This document shows, piece after piece, positions 49,713-60,700 of a stretch of DNA of 64,000 nucleotides; within the stretch, counting starts at the first letter, position 1; every line of letters begins with the position of its first letter. Origin of the DNA: Rhabditoides inermis. Its lineage: Eukaryota; Nematoda; Chromadorea; Rhabditida; Rhabditidae. The stretch spans positions 310,001 through 374,000 of the forward strand of contig CAWZYM010000001.1 in assembly GCA_963966185.1 (NCBI GenBank), read 5' to 3'. Position numbers and translations under genes: made by a program. The notes beneath the pieces were generated by a model that did no database searches, was not told the origin of the DNA, and was given only the letters and a program-made list of their open reading frames with translations.

Positions 49713-50493
49713 AGGGAGAGAGAGGAAAGAGAGAGAGAGAGTTGACGTCGTTTCATATTGCCAAGCCAGTGGCGCTGCCGTCGCTGGCTCCTCCTTCCGC
49801 CAGCAGCAGCAGCTCGGCCGGAGGGGCAGATCGGGAGGCGTTTATGCGGAGACTGATGAACATGAAGAACAAGAAGAAGGCGGACAAGGTGGGTGTGGGG
49901 GAGTGTTGTGTTGTCAGTAGCATTGTAACCACGTCTCAGCGTCTCACTGATTCGGATGATTGTAATTTGTCGAGCAGACGACGGACTGAAACTAGAATAA
50001 AGCATGTCGACTCTTCTTATATGTCGTGTTGCAGGCGCCGGAGCGATGTGAGCCTGTAGGCATGCAGCTACCGCCGGTGAAGCATATGGAGGAGAAGAAG
50101 GTGGAGAGGGAGGAGGAGGAGGAGGAGATGGTGCAGCAGGAGAAGATTGATGCGACTCCCGAAGCACATGTCGCCGCGTCTTCTGAAGAGAAGAAGGACG
50201 AGGTTGCTGCCATGGAGATGGAGACAGCGGAGCCGCCGAAGAAGGTGCAGCTGACACTGGGTAGGAAGAGGCCGGTGGAGGTGGAGGAGGAGAAGGGGGA
50301 GGAGGAGGTGCAATCGAAGAAGACACTGGCGGAGAAGGTGGCCGAGATCGACAGGGAGATGGAGGAGACGAAGAAGGAAGTGGAGGCGGAGATGAAGGCG
50401 GTGGAGGAGAAGAGGGAGGAGGAGGAGCGCAAGAAGAGGAGAACGAGAGTGAGAAAGGTGCGTGCGGATGTTTTTACCTTTTCTCTTTCTGTA

Positions 50494-50525
<32 letters not shown>

Positions 50526-50694
50526 ATCCCTCTCGTTTCAGCAGGATCGGGTAGTCCGTCAGCAGGACACGGCAGCGGAGTACGGTGCGGGCGACGAGGA
50601 GAGAGACATGAAGTATGCCACTTGGCTGCCCCCCGAGAACCAGAGCGGAGACGGAAAGACCAAGCTGCACGACAAGTTTGCCGGACGCTACTAA
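46502..50694 (+). CDS. SLC4A1AP: Kanadaptin (SLC4A1AP), FHA-domain nuclear protein
   Basis: Sixteen exons from ATG 46,502 to TAA 50,694 join in phase and follow vertebrate kanadaptin from end to end. The FHA domain is in exons 3-4 (VGRLPNCDIVLEHPSISRYH, then YELGSTHGSKANK, with the GR, SxxH and N signature). It is followed by KFFDREGFEPEFSY and IQCALDACKILDAHGVLRGG (double-stranded-RNA-binding-like), DDDLYLDRTGQLE, coiled-coil segments and an acidic Lys/Glu-rich stretch. The end YATWLPPENQSGDGKT matches the conserved C-terminus. FHA domains bind phosphothreonine peptides. Kanadaptin was described as a kidney anion-exchanger adaptor and is mainly nuclear, with a suggested RNA-processing role. 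A 26-bp tandem duplication (48,462-48,513) sits in one intron. No frame breaks are seen. Confidence 0.9.
48462..48513. repeat. 26-bp tandem duplication in a kanadaptin intron
   Basis: GAGCGTAGTACGCTACGCAT plus six bases occurs twice back to back. The core GCGTAGTACGC is itself nearly palindromic. Confidence 0.9.
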
Positions 50695-50751
50695 CCTCGA
50701 AGTTGTTGTTGTCTATGTGTTTGTTGCGTAAATATTGGCATAAACGTTGTT

Positions 50752-51713
50752 TTATCGAGACTGAATGCGTTGCGCGAACTCGGGATCGACGAGTGGTTTC
50801 GGTCCGGCTGAAAGAGACTGGAGTGGGTGCGGGGTGTGAGAGGGCGCGTGGCTCACCGACTTGCTTGCCCTTCTCGGCCTTGCTGTAGACGAACTGCGAG
50901 GCGTAGTGGTAGCGCTCATATTTCGGGCAGCCGTCGTACCATAACCTGTGTGATCAGTGTGAGGACATAGAGTATGCATACCTGCATAGGTTGAGGAAGA
51001 CTGGAAGAGCTGGCGGATTGCAGAAGCGCTGCACCTTGGCGAACGAGTAGTCACACTTGCACTCCACGGTGCAGTGCGAATGAATCTGGGAAGACCGATG
51101 AAGCCCCGCCTCTGGTGACCCCGCCCACTCACCCGCTGATCGCAATCGGGCGTGCAGGCGACGGGCTGAAAACGAAAAGGGAAATGGAATGCTGTCTCGT
51201 GTTTCTGATGTCCTCTGACCGTTGTCCCCCGTGAATACAAAACCGTTCCCTTGTCATGAAACTATTTATTGCCGCAGCCTCGACCGGTGGGGAGTGCGTG
51301 AAGTGTCTGCGCTGCCGTATGGGAGTGTAATAGGGGGTGGCATATGGATGATGTCTATCCTCTGACCGTGTCCTCTTCGTCGAGGCTGCTCGAGTAGGAG
51401 TAGCGGTGGTGGCGGCGGCGGGGCGCGCGGCGACGCGACGGCCGACCCGACACTAGGTCGAAGATGAAGTCGCTGCAAGTACGGCAAAGTACAGTACTGT
51501 ACTGCCTACTGTCTACTGTGACTGTGAGTTTAAACACATTGTCTAGTTGATGCGTACGTGCTTGCGGCTGCTGTGGAAGGTTCGATCTCAGCGGAAAGGA
51601 GTTGGAAGAATGGCAAGAACATGGGAGGGTAAACACAGAACAAAGCATGCGTGAATGCGCGTAGCTGCCAGGGCCGACGAAGCAACTGCACTGGACGAGG
51701 TGAGGAGATGGGA

Positions 51714-51747
<34 letters not shown>

Positions 51748-52263
51748 AGTAGTGAATAGAGAGATAAGCAGAAAGAGAGTGCGATTCTCACCGTCCTCTC
51801 GGCGCCTTAGGGATGCTGTCTACGTGAACCCCGGGTTCCTCGGCCGATACAGTCTCCTCTTCCGCGGAAGCGCACACCGATTCATAGTTGGGACAGAAGC
51901 GGCCGAGCGTGAGCAGCGACTCTTTCTGTAATAGGAAAACGGAGTGCAGAGGTGTTTTTGGTATGACCTAGTATTTCGACGGTTCTAATCGCCTGCGTCT
52001 TATGTTGAATGTTCTAATCATGCAAGCTCTCTTATTGCGAGACGCGCGACTCATTGCGAGACTGAAACTGATATTTCTGTCCCGTACGTTCTGTCTGTTT
52101 CGGAAGCGGCGGGTGCAGTAGAAGTTGTAGTTGCGGCGGTAACGCAAGCAGTATTGCGAGGTGATCACGTCTTGTAGAGACACTGCAAGGACTTATCATG
52201 AAGGAGGAGGAATGGGGGCATATTACCGTGGAGCAGGAGCAGGAGCAGGAGTAGCAGCCGCAT
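50752..52263 (-). CDS. Secreted cysteine-rich protein, family not identified
   Basis: Minus-strand exons 52,263-52,228, 52,182-52,088, 51,925-51,792, 51,472 to about 51,367, 51,165-51,133, 51,085-50,982, 50,945-50,857 and 50,807-50,752 give one frame from ATG to TAA. The exception is the join after the Ser/Arg-rich exon 4, which is uncertain. The protein starts with a textbook signal peptide (MRLLLLLLLLLH). It then has VSLQDVITSQYCLRYRRNYN, GRFCPNYESVC, an acidic stretch, an Arg/Ser-rich basic patch, ACTPDCDQR and CTVECKCDYSFAKVQRFCNP. The end is CRLWYDGCPKYERYHYASQF then PKPLVDPEFAQRI. About 12 cysteines suggest a disulfide-bonded extracellular domain. I recall similar uncharacterised secreted proteins in nematodes but cannot confirm this. 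It is tail-to-tail with kanadaptin, 57 bp apart. Confidence 0.7.
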
Positions 52264-52862
52264 CGCTCAATCGATAGGGTTGTCTGTGAGCGACAGGTCG
52301 AGAGAACGCGATACAAACAATACTGCTCTTCCTTTCGTATGTGCGGCAATTTCTCGAATTCGCAGGTGTAATATGGACGCGTGCTTGCTGACCCTGGCGA
52401 CAATTCATCGTTGGCCATTGTTTCACGAGAAAAAGGAGAAATCAAAGGTGCATGTCGAATCGTACATCACCTTATATCTATGATTTCACAAAAACTCCGA
52501 TTTCTAACACTCGAACAATCCAGTGAGCATTTGCGAGAGAGAGAGTTGAGTCAACGAATAGTGCATAGTGCGGCGTAGTGCACGGTGTTACTCACTGATT
52601 ATAGGCGGGCCAGTCGCGTCTCTAAAAACATAGCCAGGTCCCGTATTTTGTCCGATCACGATTGGGGCCGACTGTAATGTCGGGGGGCCTGCGGGTTTTT
52701 CGAAAAAGGCGCGAATAGTTAATTTTCGAATATTTCGCGAGCTGTTCAGCTGATATTTCATCTCTTCTTCCTTCGTCTACGTCTGTCTTTTTTTTATGAA
52801 TTCCGTTTCAATTTTTGATTATTTCATTATTTAGTTTTAAATATGTATCATTTCATTCCAGA
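52264..52862. other. Intergenic region between divergent genes
   Basis: It separates the minus-strand secreted-protein gene from the plus-strand gene at 52,863 and may hold both promoters. No motif stands out. Confidence 0.4.
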
Positions 52863-55800
52863 ATGGGTCGAATCACTTGCCGACCGGCCGGAGAAGTCGG
52901 GAAACGAAAATCGTGAGTGTTTTCGTATTCGTGTGTACATTACATGGTTTATATAGTTCGTTTTTTTTCAGTTACCCGGTTGATTCAAGTTATGGAAAAG
53001 GAGAAGATACGAAATTCTAGTTGTTAGTAGATTGTGTAGACTATTTCAAATGCTCGCAACTTGTTGTAATTGTGTTATCACAATAACGATAAAATTGTTT
53101 GTACTTTGCTCATTGTTTGTTTTTGTAATAGAAACACAACAAATGATTGCAGAGAGAAGGGATTTCGGAAGAATAAGCTGAAGCGTATGACTGATGCCAA
53201 AGCTGCTGCCGCAGCCGCGGCTGCTGCTGCACCCCCTGCTGTTGCACCCCCTGCCGCTGCGGGGGATGCGGCAACTCATTCGCATGCGCGTGTAGATGAG
53301 AGCCAAGGTGGCGGTGGTGGCCAGGTAGAGGAGGTTGTGGCCATGCTGAACGACGAGCACCTCGATGATGTGCCGTCCACGTCGACGTTCCCTCCTGCTC
53401 GTCGCTCTCCTCAGCAGGGCATGCGCCCAATCCAGTACGCTCTCATTGACCACGACTACTATCACGTACAAGGTATTTATTTAAAAATTCATATAAATGT
53501 TTGATGGTGAAAATAATATACATATTGTGTGAATGAACTGAATGAACAGGTAATGAAACGTGAAACGTATATTAATGAACTATGGAGTATAAATAATTGG
53601 CGGAAAACATGGAACAGTGATGTGGAACGGTTCGGTGGGGTGCCACGTAATGCGAATGCTCCACACTCAGGTTGACGCAGGTGTGATGATACTCTCCCTC
53701 TTGTTCTGCATCCTCTCACGTCCTGCGAACACGGGCTCCTGAACGGATAAATAAAGTAACCCGTGCCAAAAGTGGACTACACGTAGACCGTACCTGAACA
53801 TGACTATTCCAACGTAGACGCACGCGTGTTGGCATTTCGTACCCTGGTGCAGCAAATTCAGTCGCACAGTACGCAGTAGTCGGGCCTGCAAATCGGTGAT
53901 TCATTAACGTTGGTTTCTTTTTTTTATCTAAGTGATTAGATCGATGACGCCTAACATCACAAATGTTATCGAGTTGGGAAACTGCAAATGAAACACACTG
54001 TGAACAGGCGGCCAGCGTTGCAGTCGTGTCCGCCGCAGGGTTCCCTGCACAGTGTCGGCTCGTCGTCTCCGCCCGGACAGTCAGACACTCCGTTGCACGT
54101 CTTCGAAATAGGTACAGACGCACGATTCACGCGGTCTAAACAGTCATGATAAACACGGTCAGTATATATTCGTGACAGTGGGACGTACCGTTGCATTGGT
54201 AGTGTCGGGGCGGGCAGAGCCTGTCGTCATCCTCCAGCGTGGCAGTTCTCCTCGTCCGACCCATCGTCACAGTCCTTCTCACCATCGCACCGCCACTGAC
54301 CCGGGATGCATTGGATCTAAACAAACACAACGTACCCGATACAGTTGACAGAAGTAATAAATAGTAACTCGTACCTCGTGCTCGAGAGAATCGAGACTGG
54401 AACTGATCATCCTCCACCCGGGCAGATGTGCTCACAGTAGTAATTGACAGTCGGAGGCGGGCATCGCACACTTCTCTTCGTCATCTCCCAGAAGGGGTAT
54501 CTTTAAAGTGTTTAATACTACAGTACTTCTACTGTAGTACTACAACTACTCCAGCATACCTCGTTTCCGTCGAACTTGACGACGTGCAGACAGGGTCCGA
54601 AGAGGCAATGGAATCACCGGCGACGCACTCGGATCGAGTGGAGTAGAGAAGGGAGGCACGCGAGAGTGACGCGATTGGCTAGCAACGGGGGTCATGGGTC
54701 ACACTTGAACGCCTTCTTCAATCATCGCGCTACAATCAATCAATATCAATCAATACCACCCGAGCACTCACCGACACTCTCTCCATTCTTGCAGATCATC
54801 TTGTCGGCCGGACTCTCGTGCAGGTAGTGGCAGTTGGCCTCGTCCTGCAATCAACAGTTAATAACAAGTCAATGATTCGAAACGTACCGTTCAATTGCCG
54901 CAGTCGTGGATATTGTAGCACAGCTCTAGGGGGGACGCACATTCCGCTGTGACAGTCGAAATGTGTGGTGCTGTCACAGGCGCCCATCTAGCCAGTAGTA
55001 GGAGGGAGAAGAGAGCCCGCAGCATACCTTATCTGAATGATTCCATATATATTATATCCAGGCAATGAGATGATTCTCACGACGCCCGAGAACTTGGATG
55101 TGGATTGGATGGAGGCAACGCAAGGAGAGATCAACGATGCACTGGCGGGAGCAGCAGAAGCGGATGGATACGACATGGGGGCGGAGGGAGAAGATTACAC
55201 AGGAGAACAGGATACTACATCAATCAGGGGAGAGAGGGGAGAGAGACATGAGGAGGAGGAAGAGGAGGAAGAAGAGGAGGAGGAGGAAGAGGAGGGACAG
55301 CAGCAACGGGATTGCGGGCAAAACGGACAGCACACACAAGGTGAACAACTTGATATAACGGTGTGTAATAATACCTGAGCACATGTTTAGAAGAGGACGC
55401 CGCCGATGCAGGTGCCTCGAGTGCGCCGCTAGCCGTTCTCGACCGCTCTCTCGTCGTCAACCTGAGGAAAGGCCGTGTCCAGCTGGTCGATGAGAGCTAC
55501 GTGTTCAACACCGCAAGTGGACACACATATCGACACTTTCCGTTACCTCCCCACGGGAAGGACGGGCAGAAGGACTACATGAAAGCACAGCAGGCAGAGA
55601 ACAAAGGGAGCTTCTAGTGAGTTACAGTGATTGCGATACCACAGGAATGGAATTTGTCAAATGTCAATACAATACTTGCAGCAATTGGACTCACCTGTCG
55701 TGGAAGGCTGCTCTCTCTGCTCTCCCACACGATCGTTCTGACCCTGCCGCCGCTGCAGCTTCACTCGCGCTGGCGATGAAGACGTGGCTCTCCGTCGTTC

Positions 55801-56884
55801 CCGGTCTACAAAAAGCGTGGGATGAGGCCGAGCAAGGAGCGCACCATGTCCACCCAGGTAGAACATTGGATATATATGATACTTACATTTTTATATTACA
55901 GACACACAAGTCCGTATATTTACGGAAGCGAATCTTTCGCAGACCAAGAGTATCAACATGGCGACTCAACTGAACAAGGCAATGGGAAAGAAGATGCTCC
56001 ATGGAAGAACCGTCTTCAAGAGGGCCAAGAACGACATGATCATTAACGAGAAGTACAAGTCATTCACCGCAACACTCACCGACAAGAGTGAGTAATGGGA
56101 AGGTGTATGAAAGACAAACAGACAAACGAATGGAAATGAACAACGAACAATTTGTGGATGGGAGAAGGGTATAAGAGGAAAATACAACAATATCAAAACA
56201 ATGACCTACTTCACAAACAAGTTTAGTGATAAATCACTCACCAATCTCTCTCTCTCCCTCCCCCTTTCCCAGAGTCAGACCAGCGTGGCACAGTAGACCC
56301 ACGAGTGGAGTAGATCTGAAGTGAAAAAAACAGTATATTTTCAGAGTCGGGCGAGTCGAAGCAGTTGATGTGCGCTCTGATTGACCCCGACACTCTCCAC
56401 GACTTCATCTTGGAACTCGCCAAGAGAAGGATCACTCGCAAAGACCCGGGATTCAAGAACAAGGCATGGTTGCGGATCGGGATTGATGCCGGCAAGGGAT
56501 TGACTAAGCTGGCAATCTCCTTCGCCAACAACTCCAACGCCAACTCATGCTACAACTGGCACATGATTGGGATGTACGCGGGGAAGGAGTGCATGCAGTA
56601 TATCCGCGCAATCTTCAGTAAGCTGTTCGACAAGATCAACGAACTCGAGGAGGTGTTCAACAAGGAGGGAGAGAAGATGCAGCTGGTCAAGATGCTGATT
56701 GGAGACCTGAAATCTATCGCATCCACCCAGGGACACGGAGGCACTGCGTGCACGTGGTTCTGCGTCTATTGCCACAAACCGAAGAGCGAGCTGAAGCAGT
56801 TCAAGTACTGCATCAAGGATGTCTCACCTAAGGACAAGCAGGAGGCCGAGAGAGCAGGCGTGCCCCCGGTCGTGCGCCAGACGC
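52863..56884 (+). CDS. Unknown gene with transposase-like C-terminal domain, cut by a palindrome
   Basis: Exons 52,863-52,912, 53,153-53,472, 55,062-55,340, 55,391-55,615, 55,682-55,857, 55,902-56,097 and 56,345 to about 56,884 join in phase. The N-terminus is basic (KRKSEKGFRKNKLKRM), followed by Ala/Pro-rich and acidic poly-Glu stretches. The last exon has LRIGIDAGKGLTKLAISF, IGDLKSIASTQGHGG and CTWFCVYCHKPKSEL. D-x-G-x-G-x-x-K plus G-D-L-K plus a CxxC pair, in this order, looks like the RNase H-fold core of unclassified transposon proteins. That is inference. The intron 53,473-55,061 is unusually long and holds an opposite-strand gene. Coding stops at VVRQT, where a palindrome begins, so the true 3' end is missing. 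Two adjacent genes are an alternative reading. Confidence 0.5.
53990..55025 (-). CDS. LDL-receptor class A repeat protein, nested and partly degenerate
   Basis: Minus strand, beginning at ATG 55,025 with a signal peptide (MLRALFSLLLLARW). LDLa modules follow: CASPLELCYNIHDCGN, DEANCHYLHESPADKMIC, FHCLFGPCLHVVKFDGNE, CIPGQWRCDGEKDCDDGSDE and TCNGVSDCPGGDDEPTLC. LDLa repeats bind calcium through the DCxDGSDE acidic cluster and occur in lipoprotein receptors and extracellular matrix proteins. Frame shifts are needed near 54,890 (TGA after DCGN) and near 54,240 (after SDEENC). Further weak pieces reach 53,690 (APGYEM recalls an EGF module). It is either a decaying gene or a sequence-error case. 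It lies inside an intron of the plus-strand gene. Confidence 0.6.
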
Positions 56885-57611
56885 CGTCATGCCATTTCAG
56901 CATGACGGCGTTTCGGATGGAACGTCTGGCGCACGACCGGGGGCACGCCTGCTCTCTCGGCCTCCTGCTTGTCCTTAGGTGAGACATCCTTGATGCAGTA
57001 CTTGAACTGCTTCAGCTCGCTCTTCGGTTTGTGGCAATAGACGCAGAACCACGTGCACGCAGTGCCTCCGTGTCCCTGGGTGGATGCGATAGATTTCAGG
57101 TCTCCAATCAGCATCTTGACCAGCTGCATCTTCTCTCCCTCCTTGTTGAACACCTCCTCGAGTTCGTTGATCTTGTCGAACAGCTTACTGAAGATTGCGC
57201 GGATATACTGCATGCACTCCTTCCCCGCGTACATCCCAATCATGTGCCAGTTGTAGCATGAGTTGGCGTTGGAGTTGTTGGCGAAGGAGATTGCCAGCTT
57301 AGTCAATCCCTTGCCGGCATCAATCCCGATCCGCAACCATGCCTTGTTCTTGAATCCCGGGTCTTTGCGAGTGATCCTTCTCTTGGCGAGTTCCAAGATG
57401 AAGTCGTGGAGAGTGTCGGGGTCAATCAGAGCGCACATCAACTGCTTCGACTCGCCCGACTCTGAAAATATACTGTTTTTTTCACTTCAGATCTACTCCA
57501 CTCGTGGGTCTACTGTGCCACGCTGGTCTGACTCTGGGAAAGGGGGAGGGAGAGAGAGAGATTGGTGAGTGATTTATCACTAAACTTGTTTGTGAAGTAG
57601 GTCATTGTTTT
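56195..57611. repeat. 1.4-kb near-perfect palindrome
   Basis: 56,195-56,884 and 56,923-57,611 are reverse complements with no difference that I can see, around a 38-bp centre that itself contains GCCGTCATGC/GCATGACGGC. The left arm carries the last exon of the unknown gene and the right arm an antisense copy. The sequence beyond 57,611 does not match the left flank. Confidence 0.93.
56923..57463 (-). pseudogene. Inverted duplicate of the transposase-like exon
   Basis: Minus-strand copy of 56,345-56,884, with the same LRIGIDAGKG and IGDLKSI motifs. It lacks upstream exons and any 3' end, so it is a fragment. Confidence 0.85.
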
Positions 57612-57773
57612 CGGGCGCGTGACCCGTTCAAAATGGCCCGTTTTCCCGCGCAAATATAATTAGGCTCACGAACCGGGAGCAACTGGGTGTGATCATCATT
57701 ATCAACTTTTGTTGTTCATGTTTGTTTGTTTGTTGTTTACATTTGTTTTTTTAAACTTGTTTACTTGTTTAGA

Positions 57774-60700
57774 ATGTCGGGCCGGGCGCGGGCCCGACCC
57801 CGTTGGCGGAGCGACACCGACAGTGAACACGAGTACGACCAGGTCGCGCCCCGCAGAAAGGTGCGCTTTTTTGTGTATTCATTGTTTACCTTCCGTTCCC
57901 AAAAGAAGGTGCACCGAGTGGAACGGCATTCATCGCCCCCATCGAGCAGCTCGCCTGCTGACCGCGACGAGACCGAGTTCCCGATCGGTCATTTGCCGGA
58001 CACCTTCATCTCGCTCCTCTTCCACCACATGAAAGCTGACCTGAAGGTGAGATGAGCGAATGATGTGTCTTCGCACACTTGTTGTTGCACACAGTTGTCA
58101 GAGTCTGAGATTGATACGGAATCGTTATAGCTGAACATGATGCCACGGCGATTCACAGTTGATAATTTGTGGGTGGGCGGAGCTGCGCTACAAAAACGCG
58201 CGACTCGCGCGGAGCGTGTTATCAAAACACAAAGCACATCCGATTCTGCTGGGATCGTGGCAGGACCAGTAGCTACAAGCGAGGCTCCGCCCACTGCTTT
58301 TCGAGACTGAATGGGCGGGGCTACGCCCGTCGCGGCTGATTTGAGCTAGCGTTTTTCTTGAATTGTGAATCGCCGTGGATGCCACAATCACAATTAGAGT
58401 TGGGCGAATAATTTTTTTGGACGAATAACGAATAATTTTTATTCGTTCGATTAATCGTCGAGTTCGATTATTCGAATAATATTCGATTAATCGTCAGCAC
58501 TCGAATAACGAATAAAAATTATTCGATTATTCGATTATTCGATTAATCGACTGAATAATTCTTCTCGAATAACCACAAAATGACGGTATTTTGGAGTATA
58601 TCATGTGTTTTGGTGGACAATTATTCGAATAATCGAACTTTGAAGACGAATAACGAATAAATATTATTCGATTAATCGTCAGACGTCAGATCTCGAACAA
58701 AGAACAAAAATTATTCGATTAACCGATTAATCGAATCATTATTCGGATTTTATTCGTATTCGATTAATCGTGCACACCTCTAATCACAATCATCACAGCA
58801 ATGCAAAAACTCAACTCAACATACCGTATTGCGATTGTCTATCACTCGCTCGTTGTCTATAAATGTCTATCACTCGTATTGCAAACTGCAGTTGCTGTAC
58901 ACGCTGCGCCGCGTGTGTCGGTCGATGCGCGCCGCGTGCGAGCGGAACGAGCGCGCGCAAGGCTTCGGTCGACCCGAGACACTCCACATACACTTCCGCG
59001 TGCGAAACGTGCTGGTGCGTTCTGCCGTTTGTTCACGTCGTATCGTATTCTCTGTTGGCGTGTTCTCGCGCAGTAATTTCATTCCTGCACTGGTAGAGAG
59101 ACACAATTAAAAAAAGAGGTTACGACCACGATTGTGCTCGAGTTGAATCCTTTGTTCAGTGCAAGGAGGAGTTGATTGGGTCGGCGGAGTGTCTGTCGGC
59201 CGGCGACTTCTCTGTGTGTTCGGAGATGGAGGTGGCGTTCGCGGGACAGCGATGTGTCGACACCGGCGACTTCGACAGGGACGACGGCTACACAGCCAAG
59301 ATTGGTGGGTGGAGTTGCACACTTCTGTTCCTTCAAGTATGAATGGGCGTTGATGAGTGACTGCAGACGGGGCGCTGGTGCGGCTCGCGGCTCGGCTGGG
59401 CGCGCGCGTCACCGCCGCGCGATTCGTGGGGCGCGCGCGCGTCTTCCACACCTTCCCCCACAACGGACAGCCGTTCGAGGCGAGGCGCTTTAAAAAAATT
59501 AATAGTTCATTACCGTGTTGAGTGCACATGTGCATCATAGGAAACATAACAGTGCTTACTTTTTATTGTTGGTATTGCGTTTATCTCACTACTCATAGAT
59601 TGTAACAAGGATGTAGACGTATCAATTGTTCTCTGCCGAAAACAAGACAGTCTTGGATTGACTGTGAGAACTGGATTAGTTCAACTAACGTGCTATAGAA
59701 TCATTGTAATACTAATCTGCCAAGGGTGATTGAAACAGTAATACAACATGAATCTGCATCAAACATCTATTTTCTTTTAAAAGGACTAGCGTAAGAGTAG
59801 AGTTTGTGTTATTGTTTTTTCGACGTAATGCAACAAAAGCTCATGCATTATTCTTTTAATCGACATAGTAAAAAAAAACCTGCTCTTTTTGCATTGAAAT
59901 ATAGGAAAGCAAGTATGTTACATCTCCAAATTGACATTGAGACATCGACTATATCTGGTTTAACGATTCGAGCAGGTTTGTGTACTATTTCGATTGATAG
60001 AATAATGCATGAGCTTTTGTTGCATTACGTCGAAAAAAACAATTACGCAAACTCTACTCTTACGCTAGTCCTAAAAGATAATAAATGCACTTTTATTGGA
60101 TTTCATCGTAATCTGTTTACATTAACCAATGTATCACAAAACCACTTTTATGAACAGAACAATAAGTGCATCTATCGTACTGATTCTAAATTTGTGTAAA
60201 ATAAACAAAAATGTAGTTCAGATGAACCTATTGAAAAATTGTAAACCTCATACCATATAAGGGTGAAAGCATGATGTGCATAACATTTTGTCGGCAGGCG
60301 GAATCGAACCAGAGCCTCGCGGATCATTACGCGCATTCACTAATTCTGATAGCATCTATCAGCATCACATTGTTCTCGCAATGATTCTAATAAGGGACCT
60401 TTCTCTCAATCGCCTCTTGCGGATTCTAGCGCGCGGTTATTCTTAACACAAACCAACCAGCGCTGCCGCGCTGCTTGTAATTTGTGTTCGTGCTGTCGTC
60501 CGTCACGTATTCGAACCGTTGAAGGCGTTTCGAAGTCTTGTGCGGAGTGAGTGTTGAAGATAATGGCCGGCTGATTTACTGATTTGTCAACCACAGTATC
60601 GATTAATGATCGATTGATTCCAGGTGCACCTTCCGTTCGTCGACCGCGTGTTGCCCTTTCTCCACTCACTTCTCGCTCGCATGCCCCAGCTCAGGACCCT

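Noticed and set aside
59804..60199. 131-codon ORF as a real gene
   Set aside because: It overlaps one arm of a hairpin repeat and has no recognisable domain, so it is reported only within the repeat.
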